Positions 9,659-18,607 of a stretch of DNA of 64,000 nucleotides are shown here, piece after piece; position 1 is the stretch's first letter, and the number at the start of each line of letters is the position of its first letter. The DNA lies in the NCBI GenBank assembly GCA_938015595.1, contig CALLPI010000016.1, positions 170,062-234,061 on the forward strand. Reading direction: 5' to 3'. Position numbers and translations under genes: made by a program. Below the pieces are notes generated by a model. It did not search any database and was not told the origin of the DNA. It was given only the letters and a program-made list of their open reading frames with translations. This DNA is from an uncultured Saprospiraceae bacterium. Lineage in GTDB: Bacteria > Bacteroidota > Bacteroidia > Chitinophagales > Saprospiraceae.

Positions 9659-10693
9659 ATGTACCGCTACTTTCTCAAGCCGTTGTTTTTCTTGCTGCCA
9701 CCTGAAAAGGCGCATCACTTAGCCCTAACGCTACTGGAATGGACGCTGCGCCTGCCCCTACTGAGTAAATGGCTGCGCCAGTTTTTCCGTCCCCAAGCCC
9801 CTGTTTCGGGGGTTGCTCTGGCGGGGCTATTTTTCCCCAACAGGATAGGGCTTGCTGCTGGTTTTGACAAAAACGGACGTCACATCAACGCGTTGGCCGC
9901 TCTTGGCTTCGGATTTATAGAAGTGGGCACGGTCACACCGCGACCGCAAGCTGGCAACCCGCGCCCCCGCCTCTTTCGCCTGCCCACTGATGAAGCACTC
10001 ATCAATCGCATGGGCTTCAACAACGACGGCCTGGAGGCACTGGTAGCCCAATTGAAAAAACCTAGACCACAGGGGCTGATTGTAGGTGGCAATATCGGCA
10101 AAAACAAAGATACACCCAACGAACAAGCGCTTGAAGACTACCTGACCTGTTTTGACGCGCTCTTCCCTTGGGTAGACTACTTTGCCGTGAACGTCAGTTC
10201 GCCCAATACGCCTAACCTCCGCCAACTGCAAGACAAAGAGCCGCTAACCCAATTGCTGATCGCCCTGCAGAAACGCAACAATACACACCCGAAGCCCAAA
10301 CCTATCCTACTCAAAATTGCACCCGACCTCAGCGATGCCCAAATGGACGACATCGTGGACATAGCCCGCCGCACTGGCCTTTCGGGTATTATTGCTACCA
10401 ACACTACCGTGTCGCGGCAGGGATTACAGGCTTCTCCCGATACCCTGGAACGCATCGGCGCTGGTGGACTTAGCGGCCAGCCGCTGCGGGAGCGCGCCAC
10501 TGCCGTTATTCAACGTTTGAGAGCACAATTGCCACCACCCTTCCTCCTCATCGGCGTAGGCGGAATAGACAGTGCAGCCGCCGTACAGGAAAAATTGGAT
10601 GCCGGTGCTGACTTGGTGCAACTCTACACAGGCCTTGTATATCAAGGCCCAGGTATAGTGAGGGCAATTCTGAATAGGCTGTCAAAAGCATAA
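9659..10693 (+). CDS. pyrD: Quinone-dependent dihydroorotate dehydrogenase (class 2)
   Basis: A 344-residue class 2 enzyme oxidising dihydroorotate to orotate with FMN and passing electrons to membrane quinone. The N-terminal amphipathic/hydrophobic region (MYRYFLKPLFFLLPPEKAHH) marks the membrane-bound class 2 form. The TIM barrel shows NRIGLAAGFDKNGRHI, FIEVGTVTPRPQAGNPRPR, RMGFNNDGLE, the catalytic-serine region NVSSPNTPNLRQLQ, LLKIAPDLSD, IIATNTTVSR and the phosphate-binding GVGGIDSAAA. The leader carries a terminator-like hairpin directly before the start. The downstream gene crtY is convergent. Confidence 0.96.
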   Translation: MYRYFLKPLFFLLPPEKAHHLALTLLEWTLRLPLLSKWLRQFFRPQAPVSGVALAGLFFPNRIGLAAGFDKNGRHINALAALGFGFIEVGTVTPRPQAGNPRPRLFRLPTDEALINRMGFNNDGLEALVAQLKKPRPQGLIVGGNIGKNKDTPNEQALEDYLTCFDALFPWVDYFAVNVSSPNTPNLRQLQDKEPLTQLLIALQKRNNTHPKPKPILLKIAPDLSDAQMDDIVDIARRTGLSGIIATNTTVSRQGLQASPDTLERIGAGGLSGQPLRERATAVIQRLRAQLPPPFLLIGVGGIDSAAAVQEKLDAGADLVQLYTGLVYQGPGIVRAILNRLSKA

Positions 10694-10747
10694 AACAAAG
10701 CCTAAATGCAAATGCGCATTGGCGTAAGCACCCCTCTTGGTATATGC

Positions 10748-11908
10748 TCACCGTGCCAGCCGATGCACCTGGCTGAACAGCGCTCGAATGAAAGTAGGAA
10801 TAGGCAAAGTGTGCATAAGCACAAGTTCTTGCCAAAAGGTAGTTTCAGCGTTGAGAAAAGCCAGGATTCGAGCAGGTGGATTGCGAAGAAATAGTTTGCG
10901 AAACAGCGGCGCGCCCGGATACAGGCCTTTTTCCAGCACATAGAGCAGCAAGGCATCATACTTCTGTGCGCGAAGCAGGTGAAAAGGCGATGAAACAGCC
11001 GGACTTTGACCGTTTTCCAGCGCGCGCACCAGGCGATCTGCTCGGTGCTGAATGTTCCAGAAAGTATATCCGGTAGAGGCACGGGTATCGCCGCCAGCCA
11101 TGCCCAAATGTATGACGCGGCCTTGCGCGCGCGGAAACGCAAAATCTGTCATAGGTATGACGCCTTGCTCGGTGAAAGTAATCTCGTAGTCTTTTGCATG
11201 GGCATGGTGTTGCGCCAGGTAGTTGCGCAAAATCTCGTCATAACCAGCAACACTGAGGTGTTGATTGGAAAAAATGGCGACTTCTACCAGGGCTTCACGC
11301 GCAGAAAACGGCAGAACGTACAGGAAGCGCGTTTCGCCATGTTGGGGCGTTCTGAAGTCCATCAAGGTAGCCTGGCTGGGGTCAAAGGTGGGCTGTGCCG
11401 TGCGAATAAACCACCCCCGGAAGTGTTGATCCAGGTAGTTGACCTGCTTTTTGTCTAGCGGAGCGCCGCGATAAATACTGTTGAAACACCACTCGGCTGT
11501 AAATACCTGCCCATCGGCTTGCACCTCTACACCGGCAGCGGATTGGCGAATGTCCTCTACATCGGCCTGAAGGCAGGTCACGTTGGGAAACTCTTTGATA
11601 AGCCGCTGCATTTCCTGATAAAAATCAATGCCGCGAATCACCTTATAAGTATAAGGTGCAATATGAAGCAAGCGGGAGGCATTACCTTCGTGAAACCAGA
11701 GATATTGCCAACGGTGGTGTACAATGTGCTCAAACGGGCCGGGGGTTTTCTCCCAAAAGCACCAGGTGCGGTCATTTTCATTTTTCAATGCCCGATCCAG
11801 TACCAGGATGTGCTTGTGCCGCAGAGATGAATGCAGCAACCTATGCAGGACGCTTAGCCCTGCAGCGCCACCCCCGGTGATGATGTAGTGGTAATTATTT
11901 TCCGCCAT
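10748..11908 (-). CDS. crtY: Lycopene beta-cyclase family protein
   Basis: A 386-residue flavoprotein. The N-terminal dinucleotide-binding motif is YIITGGGAAGLSVLHRLL, followed by VLDRALKNENDRTWCFWEK, a family signature of CrtY-type lycopene cyclases (the D-R-T-W-C-F-W segment). It also has FLYVLPFSAREALVEVAIFS and a C-terminal FAD segment GRVIHLGMAGGDTRASTGYTF. The enzyme would cyclise the ends of lycopene to beta-carotene in the membrane. No other carotenoid genes (crtB, crtI, crtZ) are in the window, so the pathway must be elsewhere. The start MAENNYHY was chosen over an in-frame ATG five codons upstream because it directly precedes the nucleotide-binding strand. A weak element (TACCTTGC on the minus strand near 11920-11927) may be the promoter. 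Confidence 0.92.
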   Translation of the reverse strand: MAENNYHYIITGGGAAGLSVLHRLLHSSLRHKHILVLDRALKNENDRTWCFWEKTPGPFEHIVHHRWQYLWFHEGNASRLLHIAPYTYKVIRGIDFYQEMQRLIKEFPNVTCLQADVEDIRQSAAGVEVQADGQVFTAEWCFNSIYRGAPLDKKQVNYLDQHFRGWFIRTAQPTFDPSQATLMDFRTPQHGETRFLYVLPFSAREALVEVAIFSNQHLSVAGYDEILRNYLAQHHAHAKDYEITFTEQGVIPMTDFAFPRAQGRVIHLGMAGGDTRASTGYTFWNIQHRADRLVRALENGQSPAVSSPFHLLRAQKYDALLLYVLEKGLYPGAPLFRKLFLRNPPARILAFLNAETTFWQELVLMHTLPIPTFIRALFSQVHRLAR

Positions 11909-12017
11909 ATCCTGGATGTGCAAGGTACTGATGCAAAAGAATCACAAACGGGCTTAACGCTGTGCGAGGAGGATTGTTCGTAACGCCCAAGCACTCCACA
12001 CCTTTTGAATGCCTCAT

Positions 12018-14888
12018 TCACACCACCAAATTGATCATACGACCAGGCACAATAACGACCTTACGTACGGGTTTGCCATCCAGCCAGCGCTTGACTGCAT
12101 CCATCTGCAGTACAGTTTGTTCCAATTCAGCGGGCTGGGCCGAGGCAGGAAACTTCTCCGTAGCGCGCAGTTTCCCATTGATGCTTATGGGATAGGTGAT
12201 CTCCTCTTCTACCAACCAGGTTTCATCGTACTCCGGAAACTCCGCATGGTGTACACTGCCCGTTTGCCCCAGGTGATGCCACAACTCCTCTGAAATAAAC
12301 GGCGCGAAAGGCGCCAGCAGGCGCACCATAGGCTGTAGGATGTGACGATTGCGGCACTCCAGGCGCTTAAGTTCGTTGACGGCAATCATGAAAGCGCTCA
12401 CACAGGTATTGAACGAAAAGCGCTCTATGTCTTCGGTTACCTTCTTGATGGCAGTGTGAAGTACCCTCCACTCCTCCTTGCGCGGTTCAGCTTCCGTCAG
12501 CGCTATGGGGCCATTTTCGCTGAAAAACAACGACCAAAAGCGCCGTAGAAATTTGGTCACGCCATCAATACCTTTGGTATTCCAAGGCTTGGAATCTTCA
12601 AGTGGCCCTAAGAACATTTCGTACATGCGGAAGGCATCGGCGCCGTAGCGCGCCACCACATCATCGGGATTGACGACGTTGAAGTAGCGCTTGGACATTT
12701 TGCCTACCTCAGACACTGTGACCATGCGCATGTCGGCGTATGCTCCTTTGGGCGTGAATACCCCGTTTTGATACACGCCCTGGCTGCACTCAAAAATGGC
12801 CTGCTGGAAATCCGGGCGCCAGTCCACAAATTTTTTGATGCCTTCAATGTTAAGATAGGAGCCTGGACTGCCCCAGTCCTGCACAAAGTCCACATGTATA
12901 GGGATTCTGGCAAACTCCGTACCGTACTGCGCCTGCTCTACCTGGGCTATTTCGGCGCTGACAAAGCGAGCCACGCCATTGTGCTTTTCTTTTTGGAGCA
13001 TGAGGTACTCAATGATACCCTGAATCATGCCTTGGTTGATGAGTTTTTTGGCATATTCGCACTCTGCCACCAGCCCCAGGTCGTAGAGAAAATGGTTCCA
13101 GAAGCGGCTGTACAGCAAGTGGCCTACAGCGTGCTCAGCACCGCCTACGTAAACATCCACATTGCGCCAATAATCAATGGCTTCCTTGCTGGCAAAGGCT
13201 TGGTCGTTTTGAGGGTCCATGTAGCGATACCAGTACCAGGAGGAGCCAGCCCACCCAGGCATAGTGTTCCACTCGTAGTCATATTGGCCTTTATACTTCC
13301 AGCCTTCAGCGCGACCCAGAGGCGGTTCGCCGGTATCGGTAGGCAGGTATTTATCAATATCAGGCAAGATGAGCGGTAACTCCGAATCGTCGAGCGGATG
13401 CGGCACGCCGTCTTTCCAGTATATGGGCACAGGTTCGCCCCAGTAGCGCTGGCGGCTGAAGATGGCGTTGCGCATGCGGTATTGTACTTTGGCCTTACCA
13501 ATGTAGTGCGATTCCAGCCATTCAACCAGTTTAGGCATAGCTTCGGCGTAGGTCAAACCATTGATGAACCCAGAGTTGATGTAGCGGCCTTCTTTGGTGG
13601 GGTCGGCGGCTTTGTCGAGGTCTTTTTGAGCATCCAGGATGGGTACGATGGGCAGGCCAAAATGAGTGGCAAAGTTCCAGTCGCGTTGATCACCGGAGGG
13701 TACAGCCATGACCGCCCCTGTACCATAGCCGGCCAGCACATAGTCAGCAATGTAAACAGGTACTTTCTCCTGGTTGAAGGGGTTGATGCAGTAGGCGCCA
13801 GTAAAAGCCCCCGTGACACGCTTGACCTCGGCCATGCGCTCCACCTCGCTGCGGGAAGCTGCCCAGGCCACATAGGCTTCCACCTCGGCCTTTTGCTCAG
13901 GCGTGGTGATTTGAGCTACCAACTCATGCTCAGGTGCCAGCACCATAAAGGTGACGCCGAAGATGGTATCCAAGCGAGTGGTAAAAACCTCGATATGGGT
14001 GTCGTGCTCGGCCAGTGCAAAGCGTACAGAAGCCCCTTGTGAGCGGCCAATCCAATTGCGCTGCTGCTCCTTGAGGCTTTCCGGCCAGTCCAGTTCGTCC
14101 AGCCCTTCGAGCAGGCGATCGGCATAGGCCGTAATACGCATACTCCATTGCTTCATGCGCTTGCGCTCCACAGGGTGACCGCCGCGCTCGCTCACGCCGT
14201 CTTTAACTTCGTCATTAGACAATACGGCACGCAAGGCCGGACACCAGTTCACGAAGCTTTCTTCCGGGAAAGTCAGGCGATAATGCAGCAGAAACTCCGC
14301 TCTTTGCGTTTGGCTCATAGCCTGCCAGTCATCGGCAGTAATGTGGGGGGTGTTATCATCACAGGCAGCGCGCACGTAGGCATTACCTTGGCGGGCTAGT
14401 ATTTCCTCCAAATGGGCAATGGGTAGGGCCTTGTTGGCGTCCAGATCGTAATAGTGGTGAAAAAGGCGAAGGAATATCCACTGCGTCCAGCGGTAGTAGT
14501 CGGGCTGGCTGGTATTGACCTCGCGGCTCCAGTCATAACAAAACCCAATGTTATCCAATTGCTTGCGATAGCGCCTGACGTTTTCCGCAGTAGAAATGGC
14601 CGGATGAATGCCGGTGTCAATGGCATATTGCTCGGCAGGCAAGCCAAAGGCATCGAACCCCATGGGATGCAGTACGTTGAAGCCCTTCATGCGCTTGTAG
14701 CGGCTGAAGATGTCAGTAGCGATGTATCCCAGGGGGTGGCCTACGTGCAGTCCAGCGCCGGAGGGGTAGGGAAACATGTCCAGCACGTAGTATTTGGGGC
14801 GGTTGCCACCGTTTTCTACCTTGTATATTTGATGTTCGTCCCAGTAGTGTTTCCACCTGGCTTCTATGTCCCGAGGATTATATTCCAT
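12018..14888 (-). CDS. leuS: Leucyl-tRNA synthetase
   Basis: A 956-residue class I aminoacyl-tRNA synthetase charging tRNA-Leu. It shows the HIGH-type motif in PYPSGAGLHVGHPLGY, GFDAFGLPAEQYAI, the connective-peptide editing domain (FTTRLDTIFGVTFMVLAPEH and GAVMAVPSGDQRDWNFA), the WYWYRYMDP segment and the KMSKS-type loop EVGKMSKRYFNVVNPDD. A C-terminal anticodon-binding domain follows. At 956 residues it is somewhat longer than the E. coli enzyme (about 860), with extra sequence around the catalytic domain. The editing segments differ from the commonest form (R-L-D-T for R-P-D-T, and S-G-D for A-H-D). It is divergent from the TPR-protein gene at 15019. Confidence 0.97.
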   Translation of the reverse strand: MEYNPRDIEARWKHYWDEHQIYKVENGGNRPKYYVLDMFPYPSGAGLHVGHPLGYIATDIFSRYKRMKGFNVLHPMGFDAFGLPAEQYAIDTGIHPAISTAENVRRYRKQLDNIGFCYDWSREVNTSQPDYYRWTQWIFLRLFHHYYDLDANKALPIAHLEEILARQGNAYVRAACDDNTPHITADDWQAMSQTQRAEFLLHYRLTFPEESFVNWCPALRAVLSNDEVKDGVSERGGHPVERKRMKQWSMRITAYADRLLEGLDELDWPESLKEQQRNWIGRSQGASVRFALAEHDTHIEVFTTRLDTIFGVTFMVLAPEHELVAQITTPEQKAEVEAYVAWAASRSEVERMAEVKRVTGAFTGAYCINPFNQEKVPVYIADYVLAGYGTGAVMAVPSGDQRDWNFATHFGLPIVPILDAQKDLDKAADPTKEGRYINSGFINGLTYAEAMPKLVEWLESHYIGKAKVQYRMRNAIFSRQRYWGEPVPIYWKDGVPHPLDDSELPLILPDIDKYLPTDTGEPPLGRAEGWKYKGQYDYEWNTMPGWAGSSWYWYRYMDPQNDQAFASKEAIDYWRNVDVYVGGAEHAVGHLLYSRFWNHFLYDLGLVAECEYAKKLINQGMIQGIIEYLMLQKEKHNGVARFVSAEIAQVEQAQYGTEFARIPIHVDFVQDWGSPGSYLNIEGIKKFVDWRPDFQQAIFECSQGVYQNGVFTPKGAYADMRMVTVSEVGKMSKRYFNVVNPDDVVARYGADAFRMYEMFLGPLEDSKPWNTKGIDGVTKFLRRFWSLFFSENGPIALTEAEPRKEEWRVLHTAIKKVTEDIERFSFNTCVSAFMIAVNELKRLECRNRHILQPMVRLLAPFAPFISEELWHHLGQTGSVHHAEFPEYDETWLVEEEITYPISINGKLRATEKFPASAQPAELEQTVLQMDAVKRWLDGKPVRKVVIVPGRMINLVV

Positions 14889-14945
14889 GATGACAAAGTT
14901 GAAGTTTCTTTTTGAGTAATCAGGGCGCGAAATTAAAAAAAGTTC

Positions 14946-14953
14946 TATTTTTG
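14946..14953 (+). promoter_or_regulatory. Promoter -7 element for the TPR-protein/gldC unit
   Basis: TATTTTTG, an exact TAnnTTTG match, 66 bp upstream of the start at 15019, in the 130-bp divergent spacer with leuS. Confidence 0.55.
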
Positions 14954-15018
14954 CGGGGCTTTTTAAATCCGCCCCTCAATGGGCACTCATTGTTTGACCA
15001 AACTTTAAACACAACTGC

Positions 15019-15711
15019 ATGGCTAACAGAAAGAAAAGCGCCAAGAAAGCGGATGAAACCCTGGTTGATATTGTAGAGGTAAAAGAGCGCGCGGAAGATT
15101 TTTTTGAGCAATACCGCTACTACATCCTTGGCGCTGTGGCTGCTGTAATCCTGATTCCACTGGCCATTTTTGCCTACAATAATTTCTATAAAATACCTCG
15201 CCAGCAGGAAGCTGTGGAGCAGATGTATCAGGCGCAGCAACAATTTGAACGCGACTCTTTCACCCTGGCACTGACCAACCCCGGTGGCGGTAAGGGCTTC
15301 CTCGACATCATAGACCAATACAGTGGCACGCCGGCAGCCAACCTGGCGCTCTATTACGCTGGTATTTCGTACCTCAACCTGGGGCAATATGACGCCGCCA
15401 TTGACTACCTCAAAGACTTCAACGCACGCGGCGATGTGCTGCCCGCCATGAAATACGGTGCTCTGGGCGATGCCTACTCCGAAAAAGGCGACTTCAAGAA
15501 GGCTATGGCTATGTATAAAAAGGCGGCGGCCACCAAACCCAATGAGGCCATAACGCCCTACTACCTCAAAAAGATAGGCCTGCTGCACGAGCGCAATGCC
15601 GAATGGAAGGAAGCGCTAAAAGTTTACCAAGAGATTAAGGACAAATATCCCGATTCGCCTGACGGCCGCGAAATTGACAAGTATATCATTCGCGTGCAGT
15701 CCAAAGGCTGA
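15019..15711 (+). CDS. Membrane-anchored tetratricopeptide-repeat protein
   Basis: A 230-residue bitopic protein. A lysine-rich cytoplasmic N-terminus (MANRKKSAKKADETLVDIVE) is followed by one transmembrane segment (about residues 36-58, YYILGAVAAVILIPLAIFAY) and a periplasmic region of TPR motifs (ANLALYYAGISYLNLGQYD, AALGDAYSEKGDFKKAMAMY-like units, WKEALKVYQEIKDKYPDSP). The topology resembles YfgM-type proteins, which associate with the Sec/periplasmic chaperone network in other bacteria; a similar role here is inference. The gldC gene begins 17 bp after its stop, suggesting an operon linked to envelope or motility function. Confidence 0.8.
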   Translation: MANRKKSAKKADETLVDIVEVKERAEDFFEQYRYYILGAVAAVILIPLAIFAYNNFYKIPRQQEAVEQMYQAQQQFERDSFTLALTNPGGGKGFLDIIDQYSGTPAANLALYYAGISYLNLGQYDAAIDYLKDFNARGDVLPAMKYGALGDAYSEKGDFKKAMAMYKKAAATKPNEAITPYYLKKIGLLHERNAEWKEALKVYQEIKDKYPDSPDGREIDKYIIRVQSKG

Positions 15712-15728
15712 TCCGCCGCTCAACGCTT

Positions 15729-16082
15729 ATGGAATTCTCCCCTCCCATCAAGTCGCGCTCGTCTATCTACATCCACATCAGCCTGGATGAGCAAAACTAT
15801 CCGGCGGAAATCACCTGGCAAACCGACGCCCCCGACACAGAAGAGCATCCCTGCAAGGCAATGCTGTTGTCGTTGTTCGATGCAAATACCCGTGATACAG
15901 TCAAAATAGACCTCTGGACCAACGACATGCAGGTCATGGAAATGGATCGCTTCTTCTTCCAAACCCTGCGTGCGCTGGCTGATACCTACCACAATGCTAC
16001 GCGCAACGTGAGGCTGGCCTCGGCTATGCAGCAGTTTGTACAGTACTTTGGCGAGGAAACGGAGATATTGCCGCGGGGGTAA
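15729..16082 (+). CDS. gldC: Gliding motility protein GldC
   Basis: A 117-residue soluble protein matching the GldC family throughout its length: SSIYIHISLDEQNYPAEITW, EEHPCKAMLLSLFD, DTVKIDLWTNDMQVMEMDRF, FFQTLRALADTY and SAMQQFVQYFGEETEIL. GldC is confined to Bacteroidota and is associated with the gliding/T9SS gene set, though its biochemical role is not defined. It is the second gene after the TPR protein, 17 bp downstream. No other gld genes (gldB, gldKLMN) are in the window. Confidence 0.9.
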   Translation: MEFSPPIKSRSSIYIHISLDEQNYPAEITWQTDAPDTEEHPCKAMLLSLFDANTRDTVKIDLWTNDMQVMEMDRFFFQTLRALADTYHNATRNVRLASAMQQFVQYFGEETEILPRG

Positions 16083-16218
16083 TCGCGCCGCCCTTTACTT
16101 AGTCAAAATAAAGGAGGAGCTATGCGACTGGACCCACGGTTGAGCTTTCCTTTGCCAATAGCGCCGAGTAAACTTACTTCATACTGCTCTCGCGTTTCAG
16201 AAGAGCAAACCAGCGTTT

Positions 16219-18060
16219 TTACGGTTGAGTCAACTCCAACACCAATGCCGACTTAGGCGGCAGTTTCAAGGACTTACCCAGCGCATAGGTTTGCCCGCTA
16301 AGTACGTCTTTGCCCGACCTGGCGGCACCGATGCGATCGGCAAAGCGAGCCAGTTCTAGGGTAGTTTCCTGAGGGTTTTTGTTCAAAATAACCATGACCG
16401 ACTGCCGCTCGTCATAGCGAAAATAGACGTACACTCCGTCATTGGGTAGGTAGTGCTGCAACTTACCGTGGTGAATGACCTGCGCTTCCTTGCGCCACTG
16501 CCCCAATTGGCGCAGCAAGGCCTGAGCTTCTTTTTGCCTGGGGGTTAGCCCTTCGCCGGTGAAGGCATTCACCTCGTCGCCAGGCCAGCCACCGGGAAAG
16601 TCGCTGCGGATTATGCCATGGTCTTCCGTGCCGGGGTTGGTCATTAATATTTCCGTGCCATAGTATATCTGCGGTATGCCACGCATGGTGTAGATGTAGA
16701 CCATGCCCATGCGAAAGAGGTCATAGTCTTCGCCCATCTGGGTAAAGAAGCGGCTCATGTCGTGGTTGTCAGGGAAGATGACAAACTGGTAAGGATTGGC
16801 GTACAGGAAGTCGTTGGCTAGCATTTCGTACATGCGGCGCAGCCCCTCGCTCCAGCCCTCTGGCTCAGTGAGGCCCCGGCGCAGGGCACCTTGCAGGGGG
16901 AAGTCCATCAGCCCGGGCAGGCAAGAAGCGTAGCCATCGCGGTTTTGCTTCCCTGCCTGCCAATAAGCCACTAGGGCGGGGTTTTCCGTCCACTCTTCGC
17001 CTACGATATTGAAGTAGGGATACTCTTGCATCACAGCGCAGCTCCAGTTGCTCATAAAGTGCTTATCGGGGTAGGGGTAGGTGTCCATACGTATGCCGCT
17101 GAGGCCGGCGTATTCAATCCACCAGATGGTATTTTGGATGAGATAGGTAGCCAGAAGGGGGTTGCGCTGGTTGAGGTCGGGCATGGTAGGCACAAACCAC
17201 CCGTCCACCAAGTGGCGAAGATCTTCGGGGGCGGCGTATGGGTCTTGCATGACCGACTTTCGGTGGTTGGTTCCTACAAATCCGCTTTGGTAGTTGAGCC
17301 AGTCGGCGCAGGGCAGGTCGTGCATCCACCAGTGCTCGGAGCCACAGTGGTTTACGATCATGTCCATGATGATCTTGATGCCCTTGTCTTTGGCGGCGTG
17401 GCACAGCTGCCGGTATGCTTCGTTGGAGCCGAAGCGGGGATCCACTTTGTAGAAGTCAGTGGTGGAGTAGCCGTGGTAGGAGTATTCGGGCATGTCATTT
17501 TCGAGCACAGGATTTACCCAGAGAGCGGTGAAGCCCATGTCGCGGATATAATCGAGGCTTTGCAGCAGGCCGGCAATGTCACCTCCATGGCGGCCGCCCT
17601 TATTGCTGCGGTCGGCTTTTTCGCGCATGCCAGGCAGGTTATCGTTGGCTGGATTGCCGTTGGCAAACCGGTCGGGCGTGACCAGGTACATCACATCGGC
17701 GGCAGAGTAGCCACGCCTTTCGGCGGCGCTGGGTTCGCGCGCCCACAGTTCGTAGGGCTGGCGGTGCATCACCTTGCCATCCTTTCGGAACTCAATCGTA
17801 AACTTGCCTGGCTGTATGCCTTCCAACATTAGTAGGTCAATGAAAAGGTAATTGGGGTTTTCTGTACGGATGACACGCTCCATACGCAGCCCTGGGTGGC
17901 TGATATACGGATGCCAGTCAGCTACTTTGGGCGCGTGTATGAGCAGTTGCAGCCTGGGGTTTTTCATGCCTGTCCACCACATGGGGGGCTCTACGCGCAT
18001 CTGGCCAAAGAGAGAGCTGCAAAGAAGCCAACTCAGCAAAAGAAGCAGTGTGGATTTCAT
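16219..18060 (-). CDS. Secreted GH13 alpha-amylase-type glucanohydrolase (neopullulanase/cyclomaltodextrinase-like)
   Basis: A 613-residue secreted enzyme for alpha-glucans. A signal peptide (MKSTLLLLLSWLLCSSLFG) is followed by an N-terminal Ig-like cyclomaltodextrinase domain (about residues 20-110), a GH13 TIM barrel (about 120-520) and a C-terminal all-beta domain. The four conserved GH13 regions are visible: DMIVNHCG, GIRMDTYPYPDKHF with the aspartate nucleophile, IVGEEWTENP with the acid/base glutamate, and FPDNHDMSRFF with the transition-state aspartate. The gene resembles SusA-like neopullulanases, but no SusCD pair is adjacent. It is transcribed alone on the minus strand, and the substrate preference cannot be read from the sequence. 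Confidence 0.9.
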   Translation of the reverse strand: MKSTLLLLLSWLLCSSLFGQMRVEPPMWWTGMKNPRLQLLIHAPKVADWHPYISHPGLRMERVIRTENPNYLFIDLLMLEGIQPGKFTIEFRKDGKVMHRQPYELWAREPSAAERRGYSAADVMYLVTPDRFANGNPANDNLPGMREKADRSNKGGRHGGDIAGLLQSLDYIRDMGFTALWVNPVLENDMPEYSYHGYSTTDFYKVDPRFGSNEAYRQLCHAAKDKGIKIIMDMIVNHCGSEHWWMHDLPCADWLNYQSGFVGTNHRKSVMQDPYAAPEDLRHLVDGWFVPTMPDLNQRNPLLATYLIQNTIWWIEYAGLSGIRMDTYPYPDKHFMSNWSCAVMQEYPYFNIVGEEWTENPALVAYWQAGKQNRDGYASCLPGLMDFPLQGALRRGLTEPEGWSEGLRRMYEMLANDFLYANPYQFVIFPDNHDMSRFFTQMGEDYDLFRMGMVYIYTMRGIPQIYYGTEILMTNPGTEDHGIIRSDFPGGWPGDEVNAFTGEGLTPRQKEAQALLRQLGQWRKEAQVIHHGKLQHYLPNDGVYVYFRYDERQSVMVILNKNPQETTLELARFADRIGAARSGKDVLSGQTYALGKSLKLPPKSALVLELTQP

Positions 18061-18155
18061 ACGGAAGGTTTCTGAAATACTGAAAGTAAATAGCCAGAAG
18101 AGGCCCGACGCAGCATCTGCGGCATCTTTGGGAAGGCGTCATCAGGCTGTTTGGT

Positions 18156-18518
18156 TCATTGGCGCAGAATTTTTTCCATGGGCTTGCCTTGCGCCAGTTC
18201 GTCCACTAATTTATCGAGGTATCTGATCTGGCGGGTCAGCGGGTTCTCGATGGTCTCTATGCGATAGCCGCAAATCACGCCTTTGATCTGATCGGCATTA
18301 GGGTTGAGGCGAGCATGGCCAAAGAACGCTTCAAAGGTGACATTCTGCTCTACAAGCACTTGCAGGGTGTGCTGGTCAAAGCCCGTGAGCCATTCTATTA
18401 CCTGGAGCAGTTCTGCCTGCGTACGGCCTTTGCGCTCTATTTTAGCCACATAGTACGGATAAACAGAGGCGAAAGTCATTTGCGCCATGCGCGCATCGTG
18501 TTCGGGCGTGGTTTTCAT
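18156..18518 (-). CDS. DUF2200 family protein
   Basis: A 120-residue cytoplasmic protein whose full length matches the DUF2200 pattern: [73 protein letters not shown] and [19 protein letters not shown]. Biochemical function is unknown for the family. It lies between the OmpA gene (89 bp upstream, same strand) and the GH13 gene (95 bp downstream, same strand). No membrane segment or signal peptide is seen. Confidence 0.85.
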   Translation of the reverse strand: MKTTPEHDARMAQMTFASVYPYYVAKIERKGRTQAELLQVIEWLTGFDQHTLQVLVEQNVTFEAFFGHARLNPNADQIKGVICGYRIETIENPLTRQIRYLDKLVDELAQGKPMEKILRQ

Positions 18519-18607
18519 CAGAAATGTTTTGTGTAGGGCGGGCTGTGGCGAAGGGGGCGCTATTGCCTTGCCCCCCTCGCCAAGCCCTGCGCGAGTGTTT
18601 TCTAGCT

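Noticed and set aside
16122..16256. Short plus-strand frame with a strong AGGAGG-like sequence before its ATG
   Set aside because: Only 44 codons, no recognisable features, runs into the convergent GH13 gene; Shine-Dalgarno sequences are rarely decisive in Bacteroidota.
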